Notes under the pieces: generated by a model | What the model saw: only the letters and a program-made list of their open reading frames with translations | The model's database searches: none | What the model was told of the DNA's origin: nothing | Program-made: the position numbers and the translations under genes | Origin: an uncultured Holophagaceae bacterium | Lineage (GTDB): Bacteria > Acidobacteriota > Holophagae > Holophagales > Holophagaceae | Length of the DNA stretch: 64,000 nt | Assembly (NCBI GenBank): GCA_903884655.1 | Contig: CAISFO010000045.1 | Location: 1 to 64,000, forward strand | Direction of reading: 5' to 3' | Shown here: piece after piece, positions 18,240-26,845 of the stretch | Position numbering within the stretch: position 1 is the first letter of the stretch | Layout of the letters: every line of letters begins with the position of its first letter

Positions 18240-19850
18240 TCAGACGGCCTTGGGGGGCATCTGGCTCATGGCATATTCCGCCATGGCGGTGATGGTCAGG
18301 CTCGGGTTCACGCCCGGGTTGGCGGGCATGGTGGAGCCGTCCACCACGTAGAGCCCAGGGTAGCCGTGGACCTGGCAGTCGGCGCCAATGACGCCCTCGG
18401 TGTGGTCCGCGCCGAAGGGCACACCCCCGAGGATGTGGGCGGTCAGGGGGATGTTGAACAGTCCCTCGTTGATGCTGCCCATGGCCACGCCATCGGTGGC
18501 CTGGGCGAAGGCCTGGGCCACCTCGTGCCCCGCCTCGATCTTCGGGGGTATGGTGGCGTCCGGGTCGGGCAGGGACACCAGGTCCTTCCGGAAGGCGGTG
18601 AACAGGCTCCGGCCGCGCCGCAGGCGGATGCGGTTGTCCTCCCACTGCATCACCAGCAGGATCGTGGTGGATTCCGCCCAGCCCGGCTTGAAATGGGTGC
18701 GAATGAAGTCCATGGGCCGGTGCACGATCTCCCACACCGCCTTGCCCAGACGGTGCGCGATGCTGCCGCTGTCGATCATCGGTCCCGTCAGGAGGCGCAT
18801 GGAACTCGATCCCGCCGGATACCGCACCGGCTCGACCGTCGTCGTGGGGTTGGCATTGAAGATCGAGGAGATGGCCGGGCCTTTGGAGTAGTCCCGCTCC
18901 CCCCGATGCCTCGCCACGCTCCCTAGGATGGCCTCGTTGTTGGTGCGCACCATGTCGCCCAGGTGCTGCGAAATCCCGCTCAGCGACCTCGTGGTGTCCC
19001 GGCAGCGGAAGAGCAGGCGGAGGGTGCCGAGGGCCCCGGCGCTCACGATCACGTTGCGGGCGCGTAGCGGGGATCGGGAGGGATGGATCCAGCCGCCAGA
19101 ACTGCGGCGGAGCACTTCGTATCGCGCGCCATCAGCCTGCTCGCCGGCCAGGGGGCGGATGTCCCGGACCGTCGTATCGGGGATGATCTCGACCCCCTTC
19201 GCCTCGGCGAAGTACAGGTAGTTCTTCGGCAGGGTGTTCTTGGCGTTGTGCTGGCAGCCCACCATGCAGCCGCCGCAGAGCTTGCACCCGCGCCGGGCCG
19301 GGCCTGCGCCGCCGAAGTAGGGATCGGGGACCTCTTCGCCTTCCTCGCCAGGGCGCCCGAAGAAGGTGCCCGTCGGCACGGACCGGAAGGTGTCGCCCTG
19401 GCCCCGCTCCTCGGCGATCTTGCGCAGCACCGCGTCGGCCGGCCCGACGTAGGGGTTGATGGTGACACCCAGCATGCGCTGGGCCTCGGCATAGAAGGGC
19501 CTGAGGACCTTGCCCCATTCCACCGGCCGCTTCCAGGCCGGCGACTCGAAGGCCTCGTCGCCGGGCTGGACCAGCACGTTGGCATAGCCCAGGCTGCCGC
19601 CGCCCACGCCGGCCCCATGCAGCACGAACACGTTCCGGAAGGGACTGATCTGCAGGATGCCCCGGCAGCCAAGGACCGGTGCCCACAGGTAGCGCCGCAG
19701 GTTCCAGGTGGTCTTGGCGAAGTCCTCGTCGCGGAAGCGCCGCCCCCGTTCCAGCACCGCGACCTTGTAGCCCTTCTCGGCCAGACGGAGCGCGGACACG
19801 CTGCCGCCGAATCCGGAACCCACAATGATGAAGTCGTAGCAATCCTGCAT
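18240..19850 (-). CDS. GMC-family FAD oxidoreductase with cysteine cluster
   Basis: 536 residues. The FAD loop GSGFGGS is at 11-17, and the GMC second motif HGAGVGGGSLGYAN at 78-91. The C-terminal active-site region TAHILGGVPFGAD and VDGSTMPANPGVNPSLTI supplies the expected His and Asn. A cysteine cluster C189-x2-C192-x2-C195-x3-C199 interrupts the fold, as in the cholesterol-oxidase-like and choline-dehydrogenase-like GMC subgroup; it may bind an Fe-S cluster. GMC enzymes oxidise alcohols, including sterols and long-chain alcohols. Its place beside a lipid-granule island hints at a lipid alcohol substrate, but this is inference. It is divergent from the ArsA-like pair. Confidence 0.87.
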   Translation of the reverse strand: MQDCYDFIIVGSGFGGSVSALRLAEKGYKVAVLERGRRFRDEDFAKTTWNLRRYLWAPVLGCRGILQISPFRNVFVLHGAGVGGGSLGYANVLVQPGDEAFESPAWKRPVEWGKVLRPFYAEAQRMLGVTINPYVGPADAVLRKIAEERGQGDTFRSVPTGTFFGRPGEEGEEVPDPYFGGAGPARRGCKLCGGCMVGCQHNAKNTLPKNYLYFAEAKGVEIIPDTTVRDIRPLAGEQADGARYEVLRRSSGGWIHPSRSPLRARNVIVSAGALGTLRLLFRCRDTTRSLSGISQHLGDMVRTNNEAILGSVARHRGERDYSKGPAISSIFNANPTTTVEPVRYPAGSSSMRLLTGPMIDSGSIAHRLGKAVWEIVHRPMDFIRTHFKPGWAESTTILLVMQWEDNRIRLRRGRSLFTAFRKDLVSLPDPDATIPPKIEAGHEVAQAFAQATDGVAMGSINEGLFNIPLTAHILGGVPFGADHTEGVIGADCQVHGYPGLYVVDGSTMPANPGVNPSLTITAMAEYAMSQMPPKAV

Positions 19851-19919
19851 CCAGGCATCCTACAGTCATCTTCTGGGCGTTGGAGCAGACCCAACATCCC
19901 TACCTGGAGTATGTTTCCC

Positions 19920-20795
19920 ATGACTGCCCTGGATCGGTTGGCGGAGCGGCAGTTGGTAGTGGTGACGGGGAAGGGGGGCGTCGGGAAGACCACCCTCACG
20001 GCGGTCCTGGGACGTCTCATGGCGAGGCGTGGACGGCGGGTGCTGCTTCTTGAAGTGGATCCGCGGGAAAGCCTGCACCAGGCCCTGGGCACGGAGCCCT
20101 CCGGAGGTGAGGTGGTGCCGGCTGGTGCGGGCCTCTCCATCCAGAACCTGCAACCGAGTGCGGTCATCGAAGGCATGGTGCGGGAGAAAGTCCCCATTGC
20201 CTACCTGGCCCACAAGATCACTCAGAGCCCCGCTTTCCACCAGTTCGTGGAAGGCGCGCCCGGGCTGAAAGAGACCGCCCTGCTGGGGCATGCCTACCGG
20301 GTCCTCCAGGGGAGCCACCGGCCCAGGACCGACCTGGTGATCGTGGACGCTCCGGCCACGGGACACAGCGCCACCATGCTGGCCGCTCCGGGCCTGCTGG
20401 CCCAGGCCTCGGAAGGGGGGCACTTGGGTGACATGGCCTCCGACCTGGCGGCCTTCCTGGCGGATGCCTCCCGCTGCGGGGTGGTGCTCGCCACCTTGGC
20501 GGAGGAGATGCCGATCCAGGAGACCCTCGAACTCATCGAGCTGCTGGGGACGAACCTGGAGATCCGGCCGGACTTTGTGGTGGCGAATGGTCTCTATCCG
20601 GTCCTGGCTTCGGCCCCAGGGCGGGGTTCTGCCAAAGACCTGCTGCGGGCCCGCCGCCGGATGAACGAGTCGGAACTGGACCGGCTTGCCCTGGCCTGGG
20701 ACGGTCCTCTGCTGGAGTTGCCGCTGCTGCCGCTGGACCGGGGCCCGGCCCTGGTGGATGCCTTGGCCAGGCTGTTCGAAGCGGCGGACGCATGA
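19920..20795 (+). CDS. ArsA/Get3-like ATPase, subunit 1 (intact signature lysine)
   Basis: 291 residues. The deviant Walker A GKGGVGKTT (17-25) carries the signature lysine K18 of the SIMIBI class. Switch I is VDPRESL and switch II is DAPATGHSATML, both close to ArsA/Get3. It lacks the arsenite-binding cysteines and the Get3 zinc CxxC; only one Cys is present. The start at 19920 (MTALD) has GGAG ten bases upstream; an in-frame ATG at 19911 is too close to that site. It overlaps the next ATPase by four bases (ATGA), so the two are likely made as a heteromer. The PhaR-phasin genes follow on the same strand. Confidence 0.85.
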   Translation: MTALDRLAERQLVVVTGKGGVGKTTLTAVLGRLMARRGRRVLLLEVDPRESLHQALGTEPSGGEVVPAGAGLSIQNLQPSAVIEGMVREKVPIAYLAHKITQSPAFHQFVEGAPGLKETALLGHAYRVLQGSHRPRTDLVIVDAPATGHSATMLAAPGLLAQASEGGHLGDMASDLAAFLADASRCGVVLATLAEEMPIQETLELIELLGTNLEIRPDFVVANGLYPVLASAPGRGSAKDLLRARRRMNESELDRLALAWDGPLLELPLLPLDRGPALVDALARLFEAADA

Positions 20796-21838
20796 GCGGC
20801 GGACTGCTCGACGGGCGGCTCGTGGTGGTGGTGGGTGCCGGCGGTGTCGGCAAGACCACCCTGGCGGCCGCGCTGGCCTTGGGTTCCGCCCGGGCAGGAC
20901 AGCGCACCCTGGCCATGACCTTTGATCCCTCGCTGCGCCTGAAGGATGCACTGGGCGTGGGGGAGGCCGCGAAGGACGAACCGGTCCGAGTGAGGTTGAG
21001 CGGCGGGGGCCAGCTCGATGTGGCGCTCCTGGACGCCAAGCGCACCTTCGATCGGCTGATCCGGACCTATGCCCCCGATGCTGCGGCGGCCGAGCGGATC
21101 TTCTCGAACCGGTTCTACCAGGACATGGCTGGCAACCTGGCGGGCATCCTGGAATACATGGCCATGGAACGCCTCTTCGAGATGCGCGCCTTGGACCGCT
21201 ACGACCGCATCATCCTGGATACGCCGCCCACCCGGCAGGCCCTGGACTTCCTCCAGGCACCGGAGCGCATGATGAACCTGGTGGACAGCAAGGCCATCCG
21301 GTTCGCCATGGATCCCTGGTGGGACGGCAAGGGCGAGAAGAACCTGGCCTTCCGCCTCGCGGCCAAGGGGGCTCTGGAACTGTCGGATCGTCTCATCGGA
21401 CGTCGCTTCCTCCTGGATGTGGTGGAGTTCATCCGGGCCTTCGCGCCCCTGTTCGATGGCTTCCGCAGGAGGGCCGAAGAGGTTCGCGACCTGCTCAAGG
21501 TGAACACCACCCGATTCCTGCTGGTGACCGGGCCGGGGCCGGAGCGCGTGCCGGACGCCATGTTCTTCCTGCGCAAGCTCAAGGAATCGGGCCATCACCT
21601 GGGACCCATTCTGGTGAACCAGGTGCACCCGGACCCAGGAGCGGAAGCCGGACAGGACAGGGGTCTCGACCTCCTGCGCTTCCTGGCTGGCCGGGACCAG
21701 CGCGGCCTGGCGCTGCTGCGAAGCCTCTTCCCGGCCCCGCAGAGGATCATCCCGGTGGGTTTGGAGGCACTGCCTCCATCGGACCTGGGCTCGCTGGAGC
21801 GTCTGTTCAACAGACTGGTTACAAAATCCCTAGAATAA
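20792..21838 (+). CDS. ArsA/Get3-like ATPase, subunit 2 (signature lysine replaced)
   Basis: 348 residues. The P-loop reads GAGGVGKTT (15-23): the signature lysine position is A16, while the Walker lysine K21 is kept. Switch I is FDPSLRL and switch II DTPPTRQALDFL. The central helical region (EYMAMERLFEM and following) resembles the client-binding part of Get3-like proteins. No cysteine occurs in the protein, which rules out arsenite or zinc binding of the ArsA/Get3 type. Paired ArsA-like ATPases with unequal active sites are known in mycobacteria (Rv3679/Rv3680). A role in targeting or loading hydrophobic proteins or lipids is possible but unproven. Confidence 0.85.
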   Translation: MSGGLLDGRLVVVVGAGGVGKTTLAAALALGSARAGQRTLAMTFDPSLRLKDALGVGEAAKDEPVRVRLSGGGQLDVALLDAKRTFDRLIRTYAPDAAAAERIFSNRFYQDMAGNLAGILEYMAMERLFEMRALDRYDRIILDTPPTRQALDFLQAPERMMNLVDSKAIRFAMDPWWDGKGEKNLAFRLAAKGALELSDRLIGRRFLLDVVEFIRAFAPLFDGFRRRAEEVRDLLKVNTTRFLLVTGPGPERVPDAMFFLRKLKESGHHLGPILVNQVHPDPGAEAGQDRGLDLLRFLAGRDQRGLALLRSLFPAPQRIIPVGLEALPPSDLGSLERLFNRLVTKSLE

Positions 21839-21928
21839 ACAATTAATATAAATATACCGCGATGCGGAAAATAATTCTTGCACCAATGCCGCAATGCGGT
21901 AAATTGGATTCCGGGAAGGAGTCCATGG
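21839..21928 (+). promoter_or_regulatory. AT-rich phaR leader with two matching palindromes
   Basis: The gap is AT-rich, unlike its surroundings, and should hold a promoter. Two palindromes CCGC-N3-GCGG lie at 21857-21867 and 21889-21899, 32 bases apart (about three helical turns). The second, read on the other strand, matches the first over TACCGCxxTGCGG. PhaR-type repressors are reported to bind short TGC/GCA-type dyads and to control their own gene, so these are good candidates for operator sites. An ideal GGAAGGAG site (21914-21921) precedes the start. Confidence 0.55.
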
Positions 21929-22402
21929 ATGATCCGCCTCATCAAGCGCTATGGCGGTGCCAGCCGCAAACTCTACGACACCGAAGAAAGCCGCTACGTG
22001 TCCCTCGAGGAGCTCTCCGCCTGGATCCGCGCGGGCCAGGAACTCCAGGTGGTGGATAGCACTTCCGGGGAGGACGTGACCGCCCAGACGCTTGCGCAGA
22101 GCATCTATGAAGACCACCGGCGCGGCGCCTCCCTGCTCTCGGGGGATTTCCTGCATGAGGTCATCCGGAGGGGCGGCGAGGCTCTGAGCCAGGGGGCCGA
22201 TCGCGTCCAGGCGAAGGTGGACAGCATGGTCCGCAGTTCAGTGGATCGTCTGGCCCATGCCTCTGCAGCCCAGGAGGACATGGCCCTCCTCAAGCACCGG
22301 CTCTCTGAACTCGAGGCCACCCTGGCCCAGCTTGAAACCAAGACAGAAACCCCGCGAAGCACCACCCGCACCCGTTCAAACCGCAAGACGACCCGCAAGT
22401 AA
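21929..22402 (+). CDS. phaR: PhaR-like polyhydroxyalkanoate synthesis regulator
   Basis: 157 residues. The N-terminal 60 residues carry the PHB/PHA accumulation regulator domain: IKRYGGASRKLYDTEESRYV leads into SLEELSAWI and the VVDSTSGEDVTAQTL block. PhaR proteins repress phasin genes and bind both DNA and PHA granules. The second half is a coiled coil and a basic Thr/Arg-rich tail (TRTRSNRKTTRK). I start at ATG 21929 because the ribosome-binding site is seven bases before it; a TTG 17 codons earlier would overlap the palindromes. The phasin gene follows by 44 bases. Confidence 0.9.
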   Translation: MIRLIKRYGGASRKLYDTEESRYVSLEELSAWIRAGQELQVVDSTSGEDVTAQTLAQSIYEDHRRGASLLSGDFLHEVIRRGGEALSQGADRVQAKVDSMVRSSVDRLAHASAAQEDMALLKHRLSELEATLAQLETKTETPRSTTRTRSNRKTTRK

Positions 22403-22414
22403 ACCTCAACCCCG

Positions 22415-22430
22415 CCGGCCCCGAGGCCGG
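22415..22430 (+). other. Intergenic hairpin between phaR and phasin
   Basis: CCGGCC pairs with GGCCGG across a four-base loop (CCGA), just upstream of the phasin AAAGGAG site. There is no T-tract, so it is not an intrinsic terminator. It may set the 5' end of a processed phasin mRNA or be incidental. Confidence 0.35.
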
Positions 22431-22446
22431 ATGAAAGGAGCAAGTC

Positions 22447-22872
22447 ATGGTTATCAAGAAGAAGACCGACATGATCCCCGGCCTGAAGGACTCTGCCTAC
22501 AATGTCTGGCTGGCAGGCCTGGGCGCCTACACCCTGGCTGGCGAGGAAGGCACTCGCCTCTACAAGGAGCTCGTGGAGAAGGGCGCCAAGCTGGACGAGG
22601 CCAACAAGGAACGCCTGAGCGAACTGGCCGACCGGGCCCAGGGACTGAAGGGCGAGGCCAAGGATGCCCTGGCCAAGATCACCACCCCGATCGAGAACGG
22701 GCTGGCCACGGCCATGTCACGCCTGGGCGTGCCCACCCGCGAAGAAATCGTCAATCTCACCCACCGGGTGGAGGAGCTGACTCGACTTGTCGCCAAGAGC
22801 CAGAACGCTGAGAAGGCCAAGGTGAAGGCCGAGGAAGCGCCCAAGCGCAGGCCCAGGGCTGCCCGGGCCTGA
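22447..22872 (+). CDS. Phasin (PHA granule-associated protein)
   Basis: 141 residues. The family start AYNVWLAGLGAYTLAGEEG followed by LYKELVEKGAKL is diagnostic of PhaI/PhaF-type phasins (poly(hydroxyalkanoate) granule-associated family). The middle is a long amphipathic helix and the end TREEIVNLTHRVEELTRLV is the phasin leucine-zipper region. A short basic tail (KRRPRAARA) ends the protein and could touch DNA, as in PhaF. Phasins coat storage granules. An AAAGGAG site is well spaced before the ATG. The patatin gene starts seven bases after the stop, giving a phaR-phasin-lipase operon. Confidence 0.92.
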   Translation: MVIKKKTDMIPGLKDSAYNVWLAGLGAYTLAGEEGTRLYKELVEKGAKLDEANKERLSELADRAQGLKGEAKDALAKITTPIENGLATAMSRLGVPTREEIVNLTHRVEELTRLVAKSQNAEKAKVKAEEAPKRRPRAARA

Positions 22873-22879
22873 GGATTAT

Positions 22880-24100
22880 ATGACCTCGCGTCGCCCGGCC
22901 AAGGGACCAAGGCTGGGCCTCGCGTTGGCCGCCGGAGGAGTGCTGGGGGGCGTCTACGAAGTAGGCGCCCTCCGCGCTCTCGAGGAGTCCATCGAGGGGC
23001 TCGACCTGAACCGGCTGCACGTCTATGTGGGCGTGAGTGCGGGCTCCTTTGTCGGAGCCCACCTGGTGAACGGGGTCACCGTTACGGAAATGATTCGAGG
23101 CCTCCGGTCCGATGGGGATGGCGAGGGCATGTTCGATCCCTCCATCTTCTTTGTGCCCGCCTATCGAGAAATCGGCAGGCGTGGCCTCCTGCTGCCCTCG
23201 GTCATCAGCGAGGCGCTGATGCAGCTGGCCAAGGGGCCTGAAGATCCCTCCTTCTTCGGCGCGCTGGAGGGCCTCGGTCGCTCGCTGCCGGTCGGCATCT
23301 TCAGCAACGAGGCCATTCGGGGCTACCTGCAGCGCTTCCTGTCGCAGCCCGGACGGACCGATGACTTCCGGAAACTGCGCAAGAAGTTCTTCGTGGTGGC
23401 GACGAACCTGGAGACCGGCCGCAGGGTGGTCTTCGGCTCGGAAAAATTCAGTCATATCCCCATCTCACACGCGGTCCAGGCCAGTACGGCGGTGCCGGGC
23501 CTCTACCAGCCCGTCGATGTCGAGGGGCGGGTTTGCGTGGATGGCGTCCTGCTCAAGACCATGCATGCTTCCATCGCCCTGGAGGCGGGGGCCGAATTGC
23601 TGTTCTGTGTGAACCCCCTGGTGCCCATGAACACGGGTTCAGAGGATGCCCGCGAGGCCCTCGGTCGCCGGGCCGTCCAAAAGGGAGGGCTCCCTACGGT
23701 CCTTTCGCAGAGCTTCCGGATCCTCATCCATTCCCGGGTCGACCTGGGCATGGAGCGCGCCGCCCAGAGCTTTCCCGGTTCGGACATGGTGCTGTTCCAG
23801 CCCGAGCCCACCGAACACCGCCTCTTCACGAACCTCTTCCGGTTCCACTCGCGACGCAAGGTCTGCGAGATTGCCTACCAGCAGACCCGGAAGGATCTCT
23901 GGGAGCGCCGGGAACTGATCGGTGAGGTCTTGCGCAAGCACGGCCTGGACCTTCGCCTGGAGGTGCTGGCCGATCCGGGCCGGACTGTCTGGGACTGCAT
24001 CGGCCATCCCCGTACCAGGGAAACGCAACTTGCCGACCAGCTCGATGCGACCCTGCGGATGCTTGAGGCCAGCCTCGACCGGAAGGCTGCCGGCGCTTGA
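22880..24100 (+). CDS. Patatin-like phospholipase/lipase
   Basis: 406 residues. The Ser-Asp dyad enzyme family is shown by the oxyanion-type glycine loop AAGGVLGGVYEVGAL (17-31), the nucleophile elbow GVSAGS with S53, and the second motif DGVLLKTMHAS near 220. No signal peptide is present, so it acts inside the cell. Patatins hydrolyse acyl esters; members are found on lipid droplets and PHA granules. Its position seven bases behind the phasin gene suggests an acyl hydrolase acting at the granule surface. The first glycine motif is AGGVLGG rather than DGGG[VI]RG, a common bacterial variant. Confidence 0.88.
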   Translation: MTSRRPAKGPRLGLALAAGGVLGGVYEVGALRALEESIEGLDLNRLHVYVGVSAGSFVGAHLVNGVTVTEMIRGLRSDGDGEGMFDPSIFFVPAYREIGRRGLLLPSVISEALMQLAKGPEDPSFFGALEGLGRSLPVGIFSNEAIRGYLQRFLSQPGRTDDFRKLRKKFFVVATNLETGRRVVFGSEKFSHIPISHAVQASTAVPGLYQPVDVEGRVCVDGVLLKTMHASIALEAGAELLFCVNPLVPMNTGSEDAREALGRRAVQKGGLPTVLSQSFRILIHSRVDLGMERAAQSFPGSDMVLFQPEPTEHRLFTNLFRFHSRRKVCEIAYQQTRKDLWERRELIGEVLRKHGLDLRLEVLADPGRTVWDCIGHPRTRETQLADQLDATLRMLEASLDRKAAGA

Positions 24101-24317
24101 TCCCATTGCACCGGCAGGCTGCAAGGATGCGGTCGGCTGGAGCGTGTTCGGTACCGCCGCAGGCAGTCGCGGCCGCGATGTCTCCCCACGCCGCTCGACG
24201 CCACAGAGCCCCCGGTCCCCTTGTCCCGGACTGGGGGTCACCGCATAGTTGTTCTCCAATCACCCATCTTCACCGCACCGTCCCCGCCACCCCGCACGTT
24301 GCCCCGAGAGTCTCTTC

Positions 24318-26021
24318 ATGGCCGACCGAGAGCGAATGTCCAACGTCGATAGCGCGTGGTATCAGGCGGACGCCCCCAACAACCTCATGACGATCGTCGG
24401 CCTGATGATCTTCGATACACCCCTGGACCTGGACAAGTTCAAGCACACGCTTAAGACCCGCTTCCTGAAGCACGAGCGCTTCCACCAGCGGGTGGAAGTG
24501 GACGCCAGCGGCATCTACTGGGTGAAAGACCCCTACTTCAATCTGGATTCCCATGTGCTGCGGGTTTCCCTGCCGGGCAAGGGGGACAAGAAGGAGCTGC
24601 AGAATTATGTGGCCACCCTGGTCAGCCAGCAGCTGGACCGCCATCGGCCCCTCTGGCAGTTCCAGGTGGTCGAGAACTACCTGGGCGGCGGGGTGATCAT
24701 CGGCCGGATGCACCACTGCATCGCCGACGGCATCGCCCTCATTGGTGTCCTCCAGGGGTTGACCGATGCTTCGGAGGCCCCCGGGAAGAAGGCAGTCGTG
24801 GCACCAGAAGAGGACGGCCTCCTGGAGAAGATCTTCATGCCCCTGTCCCGGGCCATGGAGAAGACCATTTCGGTATCTTCGGATTTGGTCGCCGGTTCCC
24901 TGGAGATGCTGACCCAACCCTCGCTCCTGCTCGACTACGCCCGGGTGGCCGGGAACGTGGCCAAGCAGACCGCCGAGCTGGCGCTCATGCCCGACGACAC
25001 CCCCACCAGGCTCAAGGGGAAGGCAGGGGCGGTGAAGCGGGTGGCGTGGACCGATCCTCTTCCCCTGGACTCCGTCAAGTCGCTGGGGAAAGTCCTGGAG
25101 GCCTCGGTCAACGATGTCCTGTTGTCCTGCGTTTCGGGCGCCATCCGGCGATACCTCGTCGGCCAGGGTGATTCTGTCGAGGATGTGGAGATCCGCGCCA
25201 TGGTTCCCGTGAACCTACGGAAGGTGGGCCAGGAGGACCAGCTGGGCAACCGCTTCGGCCTCGTCCCCCTGCTGCTGCCCGTCGGCATCGAGGACCCCAT
25301 CCAGCGGGTGCGGGAGATCCGTGTCCGCATGGATGACCTGAAGCACTCCTACATGGCCGCCATCAGCATGGGTGTCCTTGGCCTCGCCGGGCTGACCCCC
25401 AAGAAAGTCCAGCGACAGATCCTGGACCTCTTCGCCAAGAAGGCCACCGCCGTGATGACCAATGTGCCCGGGCCCCGGCAGCCCATCTACCTGGCGGGAT
25501 CCATGATCAAGCAGCAGATGTTCTGGGTGCCCAAGTCGGGCAACATCGGCCTCGGGATCTCGATCCTCTCCTACAACGGCTCAGTCCAGTTCGGTGCCAT
25601 CACGGATACCCGCTTCGTGCCCGATCCGGACCTGCTGGTGGAGGAATTCCTGCCGGAAGTGGAAAAACTCATCCGGGCGCTCCTCCGGAATCCCAAGGAG
25701 GCCAAGGGCGAACCCGGCCTGGTCGCCAAAGGCCTGGCCTTCCTGGCCGAGCGGATGGGCCTCCCCATTCCGGTCCTGCACAAGCCTGCGGCACCGAAAG
25801 TGAAGGCGGCACCCAAGCGCGCCACCGGGAAGCAGCCTGCTCCCAAGCCCGTGATCGAGAAGAAGGCTGTTCCCAAGCCGAAGGCCGGAAAGCAGCCCGC
25901 GTCCAAGCGGGCGCCTGCGGCAAAGCCCAAGCCTGCGGCGAAACCAAAACCTGTGGTGAAGGCCAAACCTGCCCCCGCGGGATTGCGGAAGACGGTCGGA
26001 GTCATGAAGAAGCTGACGTAG
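24318..26021 (+). CDS. Wax ester synthase/diacylglycerol acyltransferase with H1-like tail
   Basis: 567 residues. The WS/DGAT family makes wax esters and triacylglycerol from acyl-CoA. The catalytic motif HHCIADG is at 132-138, and the C-terminal family blocks MVPVNLRK, NVPGPRQPIYLAG and LGISILSYNG are all present. Residues after about 488 form an 80-residue tail built of Lys, Pro and Ala (units such as AAKPKPAAKPKP), like histone H1 and the DNA-binding tails of PhaF and PhaM. This is not part of the usual enzyme. I start at ATG 24318 (MADRERMS), which has a modest GAGAG site; the open frame upstream is not conserved-looking. Confidence 0.9.
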   Translation: MADRERMSNVDSAWYQADAPNNLMTIVGLMIFDTPLDLDKFKHTLKTRFLKHERFHQRVEVDASGIYWVKDPYFNLDSHVLRVSLPGKGDKKELQNYVATLVSQQLDRHRPLWQFQVVENYLGGGVIIGRMHHCIADGIALIGVLQGLTDASEAPGKKAVVAPEEDGLLEKIFMPLSRAMEKTISVSSDLVAGSLEMLTQPSLLLDYARVAGNVAKQTAELALMPDDTPTRLKGKAGAVKRVAWTDPLPLDSVKSLGKVLEASVNDVLLSCVSGAIRRYLVGQGDSVEDVEIRAMVPVNLRKVGQEDQLGNRFGLVPLLLPVGIEDPIQRVREIRVRMDDLKHSYMAAISMGVLGLAGLTPKKVQRQILDLFAKKATAVMTNVPGPRQPIYLAGSMIKQQMFWVPKSGNIGLGISILSYNGSVQFGAITDTRFVPDPDLLVEEFLPEVEKLIRALLRNPKEAKGEPGLVAKGLAFLAERMGLPIPVLHKPAAPKVKAAPKRATGKQPAPKPVIEKKAVPKPKAGKQPASKRAPAAKPKPAAKPKPVVKAKPAPAGLRKTVGVMKKLT

Positions 26022-26030
26022 CCGCGAAGG

Positions 26031-26813
26031 TCAGGCTTCCAGTTCAGCCTTGGCCAGTTCCACGTCCAGGCGTTCCATGGCGTCCATGGGCTGGAGGGCG
26101 GCCGCTTCGCGGTAGAGGGTTTCCGCCTCCTTCTTCCCGCTGCGTCCCTTCAGCATGGCCAGGCCGTTGGCATACTCGATGCGGTAGATGGCCGATTCCG
26201 GGAACAGCTCGAGGCCCTGCCGGTAGTGTTCCAGCCCGACCTTCTCCTTGACGCCGTAGGTGAGGCCACCCATGAGGCTGCCGACCTTGTCGATGACCTC
26301 GGCGTGGTAGGTGCCCAGGGCCACATGGGAATCCGCGTGCTCTGGATCCAGTTCCAGGGCGCGTGTGAGGCTGTCCTTGATCTTGCCGCCCAGGCCCTGG
26401 GCCAGGGCCTTCACCACGGAGATGCCTTGGCTGTAGCGGCCGAGGGCGTAGGCATGCAGGTAGCAGTTGAAGGCGTCCCCAGGGGCCTTGGCCATCCGGG
26501 CTTCGCACCGGGTCGCCACTTCCTGGAACAGCCTCAGCTGGACCGCCTCGTCCTCCTCCAGGTAGTTGGCGTAGATGTTCTGGGCATGGTTCGCCACATT
26601 GGAACCGGCCGGACCCGCCGCCAGGCCCTCTTCGACGGCCTTCGCAAACTCCCCAGAGTGGAACTGGAGCCAGGCCTGGAGAACCTTCTTGTCTTCGGGG
26701 AAGGGTTCCCGGTTCCCCTTGTGGAGCCGGGGCCAGGCCTGCTTGGCGGTGGCGGCGGTGTACTGGTACGTCTTGTTGGCATAGGGGAATGCCGTCCAGG
26801 TCTGCTTGGCCAT
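26031..26813 (-). CDS. TPR-like protein of the granule operon
   Basis: 260 residues of helical repeats without membrane segment or signal peptide. TPR-type units such as LTRALELDPEHADSHVALGTY and HYRQGLELFPESAIYRIEYA are clear. The N-terminus AKQTWTAFPYANKTYQYT is distinctive but I do not recognise it. It starts at ATG 26813, with GGAGGG upstream. It is the last gene of a three-gene minus operon behind the PHA granule-region protein and the acyl-CoA-binding protein, 32 bases after the latter, which suggests a granule- or acyl-CoA-linked adaptor. Biochemical role unknown. Confidence 0.78.
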   Translation of the reverse strand: MAKQTWTAFPYANKTYQYTAATAKQAWPRLHKGNREPFPEDKKVLQAWLQFHSGEFAKAVEEGLAAGPAGSNVANHAQNIYANYLEEDEAVQLRLFQEVATRCEARMAKAPGDAFNCYLHAYALGRYSQGISVVKALAQGLGGKIKDSLTRALELDPEHADSHVALGTYHAEVIDKVGSLMGGLTYGVKEKVGLEHYRQGLELFPESAIYRIEYANGLAMLKGRSGKKEAETLYREAAALQPMDAMERLDVELAKAELEA

Positions 26814-26845
26814 CGCGGGCCCTCCCAAGGTTCGGTGCTGAGGAG

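Noticed and set aside
19920..21838. Arsenic-resistance (arsA) operon
   Set aside because: No arsB, arsR, arsD or arsC nearby, and neither ATPase has the arsenite-binding cysteines.
21929..24100. Complete PHA synthesis operon
   Set aside because: PhaR and phasin are present but no phaC, phaA or phaB is visible in the window; the alpha/beta-hydrolase-like motif here belongs to a patatin.
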